Shown: positions 8,601-19,356, numbered from the stretch's first letter. The stretch: 64,000 nt of DNA from Mesostigma viride (GCA_009746045.1 RPFO01000175.1:3902430-3966429); one strand, 5' to 3'. The notes: generated by a model not told the origin, from the letters alone. A program made the numbers and translations.

Positions 8601-11600
8601 CGCCAGCCATTTGCGGCTTTCTCGTGCTGGACGGGAACCACTTTACCACACTCATCAAATCGGTGAAATTCGAACTGGTCACCGACAATATGACGGTGGA
8701 CCAAAGATCTGTGTGGTACCAGGCAATGCTGAATGGTTTCATGAAGGCGGAAAAGCTCAGGGTCGTTGCGCGGGGAGGGAAGGAGCAGGAGGTCACGAAG
8801 ACCGTGGCCGCGGCGAAGCTGGAGGAGTGGGCAACTGATTGGACGAATTTCGGGGGGGTGGACGTGCAGATGCTCAAGGGTGAGACCATCCTGCCGACCT
8901 GGTGGCAGATCCGTGAACAGAAGGTAAGCCAGGTTGCGACCGCCGGCGTTTCTATAAGTGGTTTTCTTGTGTTAATTTCAGTATGCCATTAGTTCGGTCA
9001 AGATGCGACCGCCGGCGTTTCTATAAGGGGTTTTCATGTTCCACCTTAGCATGCCATATTTTGGTCAAGATGCGACCGCCGGCGTTTCTGTCAGTCGTAT
9101 TCTTGTTCTCAGTTGAGTTGTGCTTATTTGGGAGGACTGTCGATGTGTCTCTGCGCGTTGTTGCCCTACGGGGATGCAGGTTACCGAACAAGTCGGCAAG
9201 ATGATCGAAGTTGTCAGGCAGCTCGGGAACGCCATGAACGCCGAGGACACAGCCCAAGCCAAGGCAACGTGGGGCTCAGCGCTGGGGGATGTGCACCGGG
9301 CCTACCAGGCATATGGACCCGTCAAGAGAGGGAAGGGCGTGTCTCTCCCAACTCCTCTGTACGGCAAGATCTGGGCGATTGTGAAGCCCTTTTGGCAGAA
9401 AGGAGAGCAAGCCAAGGCCGAAGGGGACGGCGCAGGCGACAAGGCAGGGGGGCTGAAGAGACGGACAAGTGGGGGCCGGACCAGAAGAACTTCATGCAGC
9501 GCTGGCTGTTCTGGTGTGAGGACCCTTTGAAGCCCGCTGTCGACGGCAAGCCGGCGATCGCACAGGATATCGCGGCTCGGCAAGACTTCCTTGACACGCG
9601 CCCTAAAGACAAGGCGCACGAACTGTCCATTTTCACCGCGCATCGGGAACTTGCGAGTTTCCAGTACTTCGACAGCCTGATCCAAGCGCCGATCATGTCC
9701 TGTGAGGCCCCTCCCAGCAACCTGATAAAAATAATGGAAGTCGCCAAGAATTTGATAGAGGCGGCAAAGCAATTCGCCCACATCAAGTTCCTGGAGAACC
9801 CCGAGCTGATGGCCGCTTGCAAACAACTAAACGGGACTTTCGACCCCGTATTGGTGAGGGAGCACGTGTTTGGCGTGAAGCTGAAGGGCACCTTCGCCAC
9901 GGACCTCGACAAGTTCATCGCCGACTGCCGCCTGACCAGAGACTTTTGGCGGGTGGTCGTCACGGCCATGAGGGCGATCATTCTCACGCTGAGGGACCTT
10001 CCGCCGGCTAAAAGGAAAGTGGTCGACCAGAAGGACTGGAAGTTCCCGAGAGGGCTGCTCGCTTCCCACCCCCGTCATTTGTATGACGATTTGGGGGTGA
10101 AGACCAAACATCTGCTGGGTGTGCCACAGGAGGCGGCGGCGGAGGTCGAGAAGGAGGTCGAGGAGGCGGCGGAGGAGGGGACTACCAAGGCCAAGAAGGG
10201 GTGGAAGGAAAGGTTGGAAGCCTACAGCGATTGGAAGGGGGTGAGGATGGGATCCGACTGGATCGCATACAGGACAATGACATGGAAGGAAAACGAAAAA
10301 AGAAAGGATCTGGTGGTGACGAAGGTGGTGGACGAGTTGTGCACGGGGAATTACAAAATTCCTCGGTCGCTGGAGGACCAGGCGTTTGCTGTGCTGGACC
10401 TGGCAGCTGACAGCAACGAGAAGTGGAGGAACCTGCGCAAGTGGGACGCAGACTGCATTCCGGAGGAGAGCAACATTCCCAAACCCTCCTCGCATTTGAG
10501 CCCGGTCGTGTGGGATGTGGTTGACAAGATGACCAACGCCCTTTTTAGGGGACCCTGCAGAGTTCTGCTGGTGTTCGGGGAGCCCGCCCATATCCGCCGG
10601 TGGAAGCGCCTGGTCCGCCTTATCAAATATTGGCTTGTTGAAGATGGGTGGGAAGGCCTCAAATACTTTTCCGACGACGATTCTTCGTCTGATAAGGATG
10701 ATGATTCGGAGAAGGGGGAAGAGGGGGAGGCGGATGAGGATGAGAAGGAGGAGGATGAGGAGAAGGAGGATGAGGAGGAGGAGGAGGACGAGGAGGACGA
10801 GGAGGACGAGGAGGACGAGGAGGACGAGGAGGACGAGGAGGACGAGGAGGACGAGGAGGAGGATATTGCTGAGGGGCACCCGCCCGGGATGGGTGAGGGG
10901 CAGGCGGAGGGGGAGAAAGGGGATGGGGATGGGGAGAGGGAGGAGGGGGAGGGGGGAGAGGGACGGGGGAGGAGATGGAAGGGGAGGGAAAAAGCGCAGT
11001 CGGGGTGATGGAGGCTTGCGTGATGAGACAATGGGGGGGATGAAGACAACAGGGGGGGGGGTAAGCGCCAGCGTGCTGGTGAAGGAGACTCGAGGCCTGT
11101 CGTTGGAAACGCCGGCGGGCGTATCTGTGACGAGGAGGGGGATCGCCAGCGGGAGGGAGGCTCGCGGCCTGTTACTGGAAACGCCGGCGGGCGTATCTGT
11201 GATGAGGAGGGGGATCGCCAGCAGGAAGGAGGCTCGCGGCCTGTTACTGGAAACGCCGGCGGGCGTATCTGTGATGAGGAGGGGGATCGCCAGCAGGAAG
11301 GAGGCTCGCAGCGTGTTACTGGAAACGCCGGCGGGCGTATCTGTGATGAGGATGGGGATCGCCAGCAGGAAGCAGGCTCGCGGCCTGTTACTGGTAGCGC
11401 CGGCGGGCGTTCCCGATTTACGGGAGGCGGTCGTGTCCGACAGATGGGAATGAGGCCTCGTCAGGATTCATGGGGACCCCCGGTTGAGGGGACCCCCGCC
11501 CTCGCCTCGGTTTCTTTGGGTCTGGGTGACGATCCCGTACCGTCGTCAGGAAGGACGGTTGTGATGACTTTGCCCCCCCGCTCGACGGGGATGGAGCAAT

Positions 11601-12721
11601 GCCCGAACACGATACTGCTGAATGAGGATGACGATCCGGAGCCGTCGGCTGACACGGATTTTGTTGCGAGCACCCCACTGCAGAAGAGGGTATTGGAGGC
11701 TCGTAACGTGGAGGGTCCGCCGACAGTCTCAGGTGGAGGGCCGGCGTTTGCCGGATTGATGCGCCCGACTGAGGTGGTCGATGTTGAGGCGCCGCCAGGG
11801 ACATCGACCGCACCGTTGACCGCATTGACGGATATCTTCGATCGACCAAGGATGCCCTTCCACGCTCCAACGGTACATTCGGCCGGTAAATTTCATTTTC
11901 AATAAACGAGTTTAATAAGTACCTTAATATATTTCTACATAAGTTTTTTTGCATCAGTCCATGGCTTCATTGATTTCTCACACGACCCTTCCGTATGCAT
12001 GTTAATTGGCATCTGCTTACGTGCAGGGAAAGGCGAAGAAGAAACTCCAGTTCGGTTTCCCCGTGGATCCGCGTCTGGGACTGTGTCCGGAGAGGCCGGC
12101 CGTGTTGTTGGCCAGGCCGCGGTCGGCGAACCAGTTGCACAACCGGGGGCGGGAGGGGACGAGCTCCCACCCAACGCACCAACCCACGCACCAGCCTTAC
12201 CGTGCGGTCAGCCAGAAAAAACGTACGAAGAGTTGATGGCAGAGGCGGCGGCTGCGCAGGGGCAGAAGGCAAAACGTCGGGGAGGGGGCAGGCGAGGGGC
12301 GGGGCAGGAGACGGAGGGTGCCGACGAACCTGCACAGCCGCAGAAGGGTGGTGGTCAGGGCAGAGATGCGACGGCCGAAAACCGAATCAGGGACGTTCGG
12401 CCGGACGTCCGGATGCGCTTTATGGATGGCGCGAAACTGAGTCGCGGAGGTTGGAGTTCGAAATGGGTAGACGACGTGTGCATAAACTGGCAGCACAAGT
12501 ACCCCAAGAAGGAAGATTTTCTGCTCTTTGGCACCCTCCTGGGCAAAGAGAGGGAGAAGGTGGTGATCAGATGGTTTGATGAAGGGCACGACCTCGGTTG
12601 GAGTAATGAGTGCGAGCAAAAGTTTCGTTTCCCTCTGAAGTTCGCTAGAGAACATGTTACTCTCCTGAAGGAAGGCGCCAGCTGGGACAACATTCCTTCA
12701 TATCGACCTGGCAAGCGATGA
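5605..12721 (+). CDS. Seven-exon gene for a very long low-complexity protein, unknown function
   Basis: Proposed exons are 5605-6279, 6401-6457, 6585-6665, 6789-7294, 7737-8923, 9180-11885 and 12027-12721, all with GT...AG borders. The first five introns are phase 0 and the last is phase 1. The product is about 1950 residues: a Pro/Gly/Ala-rich N-terminus, a Lys-rich middle, a folded-looking region (about 9480-10670, Trp and Phe rich), a Glu/Asp tract at 10720-10865, a Gly/Arg region, five 24-residue repeats at 11087-11420, and a compact C-terminal domain (WVDDVCINWQ ... PSYRPGKR). Reading frames shift at about 7045, at G-runs near 8358-8366 and 9447, near 10970, and at the ten-G run at 11052-11061, so either the copy is damaged or the assembly has homopolymer errors. 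No known domain was recognised. The junctions join in frame, which supports one gene. Confidence 0.6.
7295..7736 (+). repeat. Intron built of three ~150-bp tandem units, each with a donor-like site
   Basis: The intron between the fourth and fifth exons of the long gene holds three copies of a unit running from the exon end through the donor (GAATGAGGTAAGT), TACCTCTGTTGTGAGG, the hairpin element, and a pyrimidine-rich tail. The second copy has lost the donor (GAGCCAAGT); the third keeps GAGGTAAGT. The last copy ends at the true acceptor, CACTGCAG. The intron therefore grew by duplication of a segment that included the exon edge. Confidence 0.85.
8924..9179 (+). repeat. Intron with three ~68-bp hairpin-bearing units
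   Basis: Hairpin elements with a CGCCGGCG core start at 8932, 9001 and 9068. Each is followed by TATAAG or GTCAGT, a TTTTC-rich stretch and an AG-ended site, and units two and three are preceded by GGTCAAGATGCGACC. The final part of the intron (9090-9179) is unrelated to the units and ends GGGATGCAG before the next exon. Confidence 0.8.
11087..11446 (+). repeat. 72-bp coding minisatellite, five copies
   Basis: GCCGGCGGGC recurs at 11111, 11183, 11255, 11327 and 11399, exactly 72 bp apart. In the frame that continues into the rest of the exon it encodes 24-residue repeats containing NAGGRICDEEGDRQQEGG. Each unit contains GGAAACGCCGGCGGGCGTAT, which read on the minus strand is very close to the intronic hairpin element (ATACGCCCGCCGGCGTTTCC). 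So the same core appears inside coding sequence in reverse orientation. Confidence 0.85.
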
Positions 12722-13264
12722 TGGGCGAGGACTTTGCACGAAATCGCGTTTTGCACGTAATTGCCCACCGCAACGTGGAGAAATGCAGATGTACATAGTA
12801 GTTGGTTCAGTGACCGTGACTTTGGGCAGTTTAGTAGTTGGGGTGACGTGTCCAATGTATATATGGTGGGGCGCGTCCAAGGGGGTCCACGCTGATTGAG
12901 CACTTGCATGTGTTCTTTCAACATATTCGGACATGTATGAAATGAATAAATTGTTTGGACGATTGCAAATTGATTGATTGAAGAATGAGATACCATTAAT
13001 AATTGAAAAATGTAAAACCTCATTGTGAATTTGTACTTCAAACTTTCACATGCATGCCCCAAATTGTGCATTTGTGCAGGTTTTAATTATGAGAAGTAGC
13101 ATTTCTCTACAAATATTGAGAAATTTAGGGGCACTTGGGGTTGTTGGCCATGTTCATTCATGATAAAATGGACTTTTTATGCTGTAAAATCATATTCCAC
13201 TAGTCCAAAACGCTGCTTTCATGACGTCAAAAGTACCAGCAATGGCCCTAGGTTGGAGCAGTAG
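12722..13264. other. Spacer, no gene seen
   Basis: AT-rich sequence downstream of the long gene's stop. It contains AATAAA-like and TGTAAA stretches that could serve 3' end formation, but no open frame of note, repeat or recognisable RNA. Confidence 0.6.
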
Positions 13265-14345
13265 ATGTTGGGGACGCCCCTCACCGCCCAGGCGGTGAAG
13301 GACATCGCCGCCCAGCCGGCGCCTGCTGGCCCGGCCGGCGATGCTCCCTCCACCTGGGCGGACTTGCTTAAGCTAGCAGCACTACCACCTCCACCACCTC
13401 CACCATCTCGGCACAACTCAAGCAACAAGCCCTCGACCTTCGCGAGGAAGCCGACATCGCCCGGCGCAGCCACAATGTCATCGTCAAGCACTTTGACCAG
13501 CCGGCAGGTGAGACCTCAGTCCACGAGCCTTCTTGAGGCATTTATAAGCGCGACATTTTTGCCCCCATGCTACTCACTGGTGAGCTGGACATGTCGGCTG
13601 TCCGCCTCCCCCGCGCGCGGGGGAAGGCTGGCCCGGCAACCGTGCTCCTCACCTTAAAGTACATGGCGGACAAGCTGGCGTTCCTTAAATGCCGCAAGAA
13701 GCTCTCGAGGACTCGCTTCACGCTGGACGACGACTTGACCCTGGCCCAGCAACAGCGGCGACGCGAGCTATCTATGGCCGACCTACCTTCAGCTCCGGCA
13801 GAGCGCAGGGGGGAAGCCGGTATACATACTGGAGGCCGGGGGGCGGTCATCCACGTTGACCACAAGCCCTGGCAGCCCCCTCCTGCCACCTCAGACTAGG
13901 GAATCCATACCAGTAGTGTAGATTAGTCAGGCTTAGCCTAGCATGTGGCCCACGCGCATGTGCGCCCATAATGGCCCCCACCATGGATGTTGCCTTCAGA
14001 TGATTTAGCCAAGCCCTGCCTATGTAATGGGACCCCCATGGATGTTGCAGTCAGAATTTAGCCATGCTATGCCTATGCAGAGAGATGCTCTCTGCCGAGA
14101 AGCCATGCCCTAGCCCTTGTATAGCCATGATGATCTTCCTCCCCCGTGCCGGGATCCCCTTAGTTGGGTTGAACCCGAGACAGCATGGTGGTGCCGGTGC
14201 TCTTGAGGCACCTAGAGCAAGTGTTGCTTACATTCCACTCTTGCAGGAAGTAGCCCAGAATGTATTAAAAGCCCTATGCCCCTTCTCCGGGATATGTGCT
14301 ACTACATATACTCCCAACGGAGTTATGCTTCTAATTAATTAATGA
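13265..14345 (+). mobile_element. LINE fragment: ORF1 joined directly to a 3' UTR
   Basis: An ORF1-type coding segment (about 13285-13899) runs straight into a 450-bp non-coding tail ending near 14340 in TTAATTAATTAATG. The tail shares GGGATATGTGCTAC ... CTCCCAACGG with the end of the second LINE fragment at about 15870-15900, so both belong to one family. The whole ORF2 (endonuclease and reverse transcriptase) is missing, making this an internally deleted, non-autonomous copy. Confidence 0.7.
13285..13899 (+). pseudogene. LINE ORF1-like nucleic-acid-binding protein, frameshifted
   Basis: The first part encodes an Ala/Pro-rich segment and, in one frame (about 13410-13505), a helical stretch with REEADIARRSHNVIVKHF, which resembles the start of the LINE ORF1 RNA-recognition fold. 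After a frame change the segment 13567-13899 has VRLPRARGKAGPATVLLTLK and TLDDDLTLAQQQRRRELS; the DDLT-x-QQ-x-RR pattern is typical of the ORF1 C-terminal domain that chaperones element RNA. It ends at TAG 13897. The frame breaks make it a pseudogene. ORF1 identity is inferred from these patterns. Confidence 0.65.
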
Positions 14346-14689
14346 TCTCCCATCGCAGTCGTGTAATTTGAATTACTTGTAATTTGATTAATTTAGTAGG
14401 TCCGGGCGTTAGGCCGGCAACACGCAGTGACAGCAGCTCCAGGGCCTGAATATACCGGCAAAAAATATGATTCGCCATGCATGTGGCAGCTAGATCCGGA
14501 GCTTCACCCAAAAATAAATGGGGGCAATGTGCCGGTCATGCAACCCTGCATGGGTATGCCCCTTGATTAAAACCCTTGATCAGGCCCCGTGTATGCATGA
14601 GATCGAGGCCTTTTGTAGTTTTATATCTTCTCGATCCCAAACCCGCCTATAATATGATGCGGCGCCGCATGCTGCAATTTTGCTTTGTG

Positions 14690-14915
14690 TCAGCCTATAC
14701 TTCTTGTTGTTGTAATAATTCAGTCACACCCACAGTTGGACCTCAGCGCATGCACCACTCTGAGAGCTATAGACAGTCCTCTGCATGTGGCCTGCCGCCT
14801 TGAGGCTGAGTGAGAGAAGCTAGGGCGCGCCCTAGCTCCCTCCTTGTAATGTGAATAACTGGGTTGAAGGTTCGATCCTTTATTGGTACCCACGTGACGC
14901 AGCGCCATACACATG
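14690..14915 (+). mobile_element. SINE-like dispersed repeat, copy A
   Basis: Shares TGTGGCCTGCC, GTGAGAGAAGCTAG, a pyrimidine-rich centre, GTTGAAGGTT and ATTGGTACCCACGTGACGC with copies at about 51118-51325 (plus) and 59018-59175 (minus). Near its 3' end GGTTCGATCC matches the RNA polymerase III B box seen in tRNA-derived SINEs. No A box or clear target duplication was found, so the class is tentative. Confidence 0.55.
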
Positions 14916-15006
14916 CTTAAAATGTGGCCGGCAGATCGAGCTTTTTAAATGCAGCAACTGCGTGTATAATGCCACTGCCAGGGCCCAGGAAGCCATGCAG
15001 TTATAA

Positions 15007-15935
15007 TTGAGAATAATTCATGCATGCCACTCACCTGACGTAGCGGCAGTGGACTTTGAGACGATATATGTGATCGAACCGCTCCCATTCCGCGACCGCT
15101 TCAAGCTGTTGGGGAGTTGGCTTCCTGAAACTGCCGACGATGTGGACACCCGCATCGGCCTTTCCTGGGCCAAGCTCCGTTCGCTCAACACCTACTGGCG
15201 CTCCAAGGGCCTGGACGAGCACCGCAAGCGCATGCTCTTCAAGGTCCTCGTCCTCACGGTGCTCACGTATGGCGCCGAGGCATGGACACTCACGGCAACA
15301 CTGGCAGCCAAGCTAGACGGCACGGTAACCCGGATGCTCCGACAGGTCCTGAATGTCGGGTTTTCTCAGCGTAGGTCATTAGAGTCTTTGTATCACGGTA
15401 TGCCGCGTATTTCGGACGAGATTAGGCAGCGTAGGATAGCATTTGTAGGACATCTTGCTCGCACCAGCCAGGTCGACACCGCCCTTGGTCTGGCCGGTCC
15501 CCAGCGGCTCGGCCAACCGGGGCGGCACATTTTGACCTGGCCTGGCCCCAACTGAGAACATTCCTAAAAAGGTAGGGAAACATGCCATGACCTATACCCA
15601 GATGTTGCTGGACGACCTAGCACTTGGTCCCAGCCCAGTTTGAGTACCGCATCCACTCTCTCTCCCGTCTTTGGACTGCCATGCAGGACAAGACGCGGTG
15701 GAAGAAGATTGTCAAGGCGCACACGCCAGCCCCTGTGGGCAAGCCGCCTCCCCCCAAAAGGAGGAGCCGTTTTGATGAGTAGCGTAGATAGGCTTTTCTA
15801 GACTAGATATAGCTTAGAGTTAGGTTAGTTCGATTACGCGGCTTCCTCCACACCACCCATCCAACCTGGAATATGTGCTACATGATCTCCCAACGGCGAC
15901 ATGTTATAATTTAATTTAATTTAATTTTTTAATGT
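15007..15935 (+). pseudogene. LINE ORF2 C-terminal remnant with 3' UTR
   Basis: The frame 15007-15555 encodes the region after the reverse transcriptase core of a LINE: RFKLLGSWLPETADDVDTRI, then a KMLF-like segment leading into LTYGAEAWTLT, RMLRQVLNVGF and RQRRIAFVGHLAR. This order is typical of algal and animal non-LTR elements. Further C-terminal sequence continues to about 15779 in other frames (YRIHSLSRLWTAMQDKTRWKK), so the copy is frameshifted as well as 5'-truncated. The 3' tail ends near 15930 in repeated TTTAATTTAATT. It shares its tail with the ORF1-only copy at 13265-14345. Confidence 0.8.
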
Positions 15936-16949
15936 GATCGAACGGAAATTGCACCTTGGTACGCTCACCGACCGCTGCTCCTTATAAATTATTAATGCAA
16001 AGGATAATATAATCTTACATGCAGGCCTGCATGGCAGCACAACAGCCTGCTGGAATCCTGCCAATTCCATACAAGTATAGATGCATAATAACTGATGTTC
16101 CTGATAGATCCAGACTCACATGCAACTGGCATTGATCCTACATAGCACTTCAATGAAGCTTACTGCATTGCGCTAGGCCCAAGTCGTACATCAGATGCAG
16201 GGCAAAGTCTACTGACCTCCCTCCAACCCACAGTTCTCCACCTAATTAGTGCCTTGTTCCCATCAGCATGCAGGCAGCCTATGTACTTGAACAATCTCAT
16301 CTGGAGTTCAGCATTAGCCAAGCCACAGATCCATTTCCAGCCAATATGGCCCAGCGCCGATATACTGCTCAAGCATAGGGTGCAACTTGGCTTCACAGCC
16401 CTGCAATTACTGAATGTAAAACCTACACCCCACCGTGAGGAATACAGTACGCGGTACATAAGCACCCCTGTAGGCTATTGTGCATAAACAGAACTACGAG
16501 CAAATATTTCCCTATATCTATAATAAACAAATATCTAGCTATATAGTAGTAGTAGTATATACGCCTGACCGCGCCTCTAGCTCAGGCCTCAGTTTCAGCC
16601 AGCTCCATATGTAGATCCTGGGGCGCCACTTGATTGTCCCCGGCCACAAGGGTGACAGCGCCAGCACTGAGCTAGGCCGTATAGATAGTGACCGCCCACG
16701 GAGGCCTAACTGGCCGCATGTAGCTGGCAATTGGATGGAATTTCGATTGATCTGCGGCCCACGGCATGCCGATGATAATGACACTGCGACCGATGCAGAC
16801 CGATGCAGACCGATAATAAAGACACTGAGTCGGTGAGCCGTATATGCAGCTGCATGGCCGGCTCTGACATATGTGCAGTGTATCATTGGCTCACGGCCAG
16901 CCAGTGCAAATTTTATAGTTGATAGTAGCCTGCATACGATTTGAGCCAG
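15936..16949. other. Spacer downstream of the sulfotransferase gene, no gene seen
   Basis: Short open frames only, none with recognisable composition. The minus-strand sulfotransferase stops at 16950, so this stretch includes its 3' flank. A short TAG trinucleotide run near 16545 and a CGATGCAGAC direct repeat near 16790-16810 are the only regularities noted. Confidence 0.5.
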
Positions 16950-18370
16950 TCACCCCTGCAGGCTGTACATCCTCGTGAGCAGCTGCCTCGTCTGCTCCAG
17001 CATCGGTGCGTGAGGGTTCACGAACCTCTTGTCCGCTAGCGAGTCCGCCATCTGGCGCGCCCACAGCTCGTCAGGCCCACCCGGTGCGAGCCCCAAGTGG
17101 CGAAGCACCCTGTCCACCAAAGGCTGCGCCAGGTGGGGGGCCGCGTCCTCCAGGTCTTCCTTTGCGAGCATGAGGAATTGGGACGGGGGGAAACCACCCG
17201 CGCGCTGGCTGGTCCATGCCTTGCGGAACTCGTCGTAGTACCCGCGCCGGAGCATCTCGTGGCCTAGCACCGCGAACAAAGGGCACCTGTCATCGACGCG
17301 GAGCTGAAACGTGTTGCTGCGGCACGAGAGCGGGTACGTCCTGCAGAGCGCCCTGCAGAGCGCGTCCCGCAACGACCTGTCCCACGCCTTCCAGGGGGTC
17401 AACGCGCAGTGCTTGAGGCCACGGCGCGCGACACAGCCACGCATCAGCATGATGCCGTGAACGATTGTCACGTGGAACATCCTGGGCGTGAGCGGGCACA
17501 GGCAGGCGCCATAGGGGACTTGGTCCGCGCCTGCCGCCATCCTGTGTGGCTGTGTGCACCGCGACTCGTCATAATTCCCGCACCGGTCGTGCCACTCCGA
17601 CAGCGCACGGTCCGCAGGGTTCCTCGTGAGCATCAGGATGCGCGCGTGCGGCACTGCGCGGCGGAATAGCGCCACACGTGCTGCGAGGGGCACTGGCATC
17701 TCGTCCTCGCCAACGCCCATTATTAGGTCCATGTACTCCACGGTGGCATCACCCACGAGGACGCGGCATCTGCCCGCCGGCGCATCATCACGGTCCGGTT
17801 GAGCCCCAGCTGGCGCTAGGCGGCGATAATTCCAACGAGTGTCACCATCATCATCTTTGGCAGCACCACCAACATCGTCATCACCACCCGGCGGCCGAGC
17901 ACGTGCCATGTCACGTCCTAGTGCAGGCGTGACGGGGGGAGCCAGCAGGTCCGACCGGTCGCAGCCAGCACTGGCAGGCAGCAGCGCCTGGGTGCAGATT
18001 TTGGCTTGCCCGACGCGCAGCATGTAGGTCAGCAAGGAGTGCGCGTCGGTCCCGTCCGGCCTGTCAAAGTAATGAGGCTCCTTGGGCACTTGGCAGTTCC
18101 CAGAGTCCGCAGCCACCTGGGCAATACATAGGTGCACACGCAGCATGCAAAGGAATCGATTCAGTACTTGGATGTCATGGACAGTTTGCTTACGACTGTG
18201 CCAGGAGCGATCCATGTACTTTTTTGGGGGGGGGGGGGGGGGGGCCAGCGGGGGGGATTCAAGGCAGTGTGATAGACTAGTACGGCAACACGGCCAACCA
18301 AACCTCGGCGTATTGCCGTTTATTGCGTATTATACGCGTATCTGACACACGCAATACGGCAATTATTACG

Positions 18371-18402
<32 letters not shown>

Positions 18403-19344
18403 ATTGTATAATACGTACGGCGTTCTAGCTCACACTGATTCAAGGGGGGCTGGCAGACCCCCATGGCCACCCTGCACCCCACCCCATGCCCATGCACCTG
18501 GTTCTTGAAAGGCGGGGGGGTGGGGTGGGGCATCAGGCATGCAATTCAATTATAAGCACATGCTGATGCGGGGCCTGGCTCTTATAGAATTGCAAACATT
18601 GAACAACGGCAGCTCTAAACCTATATAGTGTCACACGCGCCATGCACCACGCAGGCAAATATGGATATGATTTAGAGATAAGTATATAGTACTGGGCCCC
18701 TAATAAGTATATAGTACTGGGCACCTAATAAGTAACATGCCATGACATGCATGATGTACCCTCAGCTGGGCTTGCATATGAACCGCATCGATGTAGTAAA
18801 ATGTACTTGTGGGCAACAACATAATTAACCGCGGATCGAAAAAGCTTACTTGGGGGTGTTTGGAGAGCATGCGCCATAGTGCCGATGTTCCGGACTTCTG
18901 GACTCCAATCATGAAGAAGTCGGGAAGGCAGAAGATGTGATCCCCATCCAACGTTGACGCGTGCATGTCAAGTTGATCATCCGATCCCATGCTAGGCGTT
19001 CGAACACCATTGTTACCAGCAGTTGGCGCCGGCTGTGGTGCTGGCGTCGCTAGCACGTCCCAACAAGTCTGGGAATAATATTGCGCACTTGAGTTAGTAC
19101 GTGATATTCTGTTGATCGTATCCAGAGAAGTGAAAAGCACTTCCCATTTTCTGCGGACTTGCTCGATACTAGGAGTATCTACTGCGGCTGATATGTCGAG
19201 CCGCTCCATGATATTGGCCTCCAGCTCGACGCACCGAACAGTCTGCCCGCGGCCGGCAAGAAGTACTAGGCCTATAAACGTGCTGCGCATGAGCAGCAAG
19301 CTGCTGGCCAGCTGGATCAGACGTACCACGCAGACGTACCCCAT
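16950..19344 (-). CDS. Sulfotransferase, membrane-anchored, two exons
   Basis: Exon 1 is 19344-18850 and exon 2 is 18116-16950. The donor (CAA|GTAAGC) and acceptor (TTGCCCAG|GTG) join in phase 0, giving 553 aa. Start: the ATG at 19344 opens a hydrophobic segment (about residues 5-28) that could be a type II signal anchor, as in Golgi sulfotransferases. Near the end of exon 1, DFFMIGVQKSGTSALWRML is the 5'-phosphosulfate loop that binds PAPS. Exon 2 opens with KEPHYFD and carries ILMLTRNPADRALSEW, the 3'-phosphate-binding motif. The family transfers sulfate from PAPS to sugars or proteins; the pattern is closest to carbohydrate (heparan-type) sulfotransferases. A second Cys-rich part (about residues 360-430) may be stabilised by disulfides. 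The acceptor substrate is unknown. Confidence 0.85.
18224..18405. repeat. Inverted poly-G / poly-C pair in the sulfotransferase intron
   Basis: About 19 Gs begin at 18226 and a matching run of about 17 Cs begins at 18371, followed by CA repeats. Between them GCGTATTGCCG and CGCAATACGGC lie in opposite orientation. The pair could fold into a long hairpin or mark the ends of a small inverted-repeat element. It lies wholly inside the intron between the two sulfotransferase exons. Confidence 0.7.
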
Positions 19345-19356
19345 ATCTTTAAGCAA

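Larger units (their letters stand above)
3371..9089 (+). repeat. Dispersed covarying hairpin element (12 copies beyond the leader array)
   Basis: A 22-bp element of the form GTTGCG-N(8-10)-CGTTTCT or CGCATCT occurs at 3371, 4373, 4513, 5422, 5535, 6719, 7351, 7502, 7654, 8932, 9001 and 9068, always plus-strand sense and always in a spacer or an intron. The middle is self-complementary and the arms change together: CGCC/GGCG at 3371 and 4513, CGAC/GTCG at 5422 (extended to TGCGAC/GTCGCA), and a CGCCGGCG core at 8932-9089. The flanks, AG before and TTTCT after, are conserved. The pattern fits a structured RNA element or a mobile hairpin. Its function is unknown. Confidence 0.85.

Noticed and set aside
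9827-11049. Minus-strand Leu-rich and Ser-rich frames opposite the acidic tract
   Set aside because: They are antisense shadows of the Glu/Asp codon run in the plus-strand gene.
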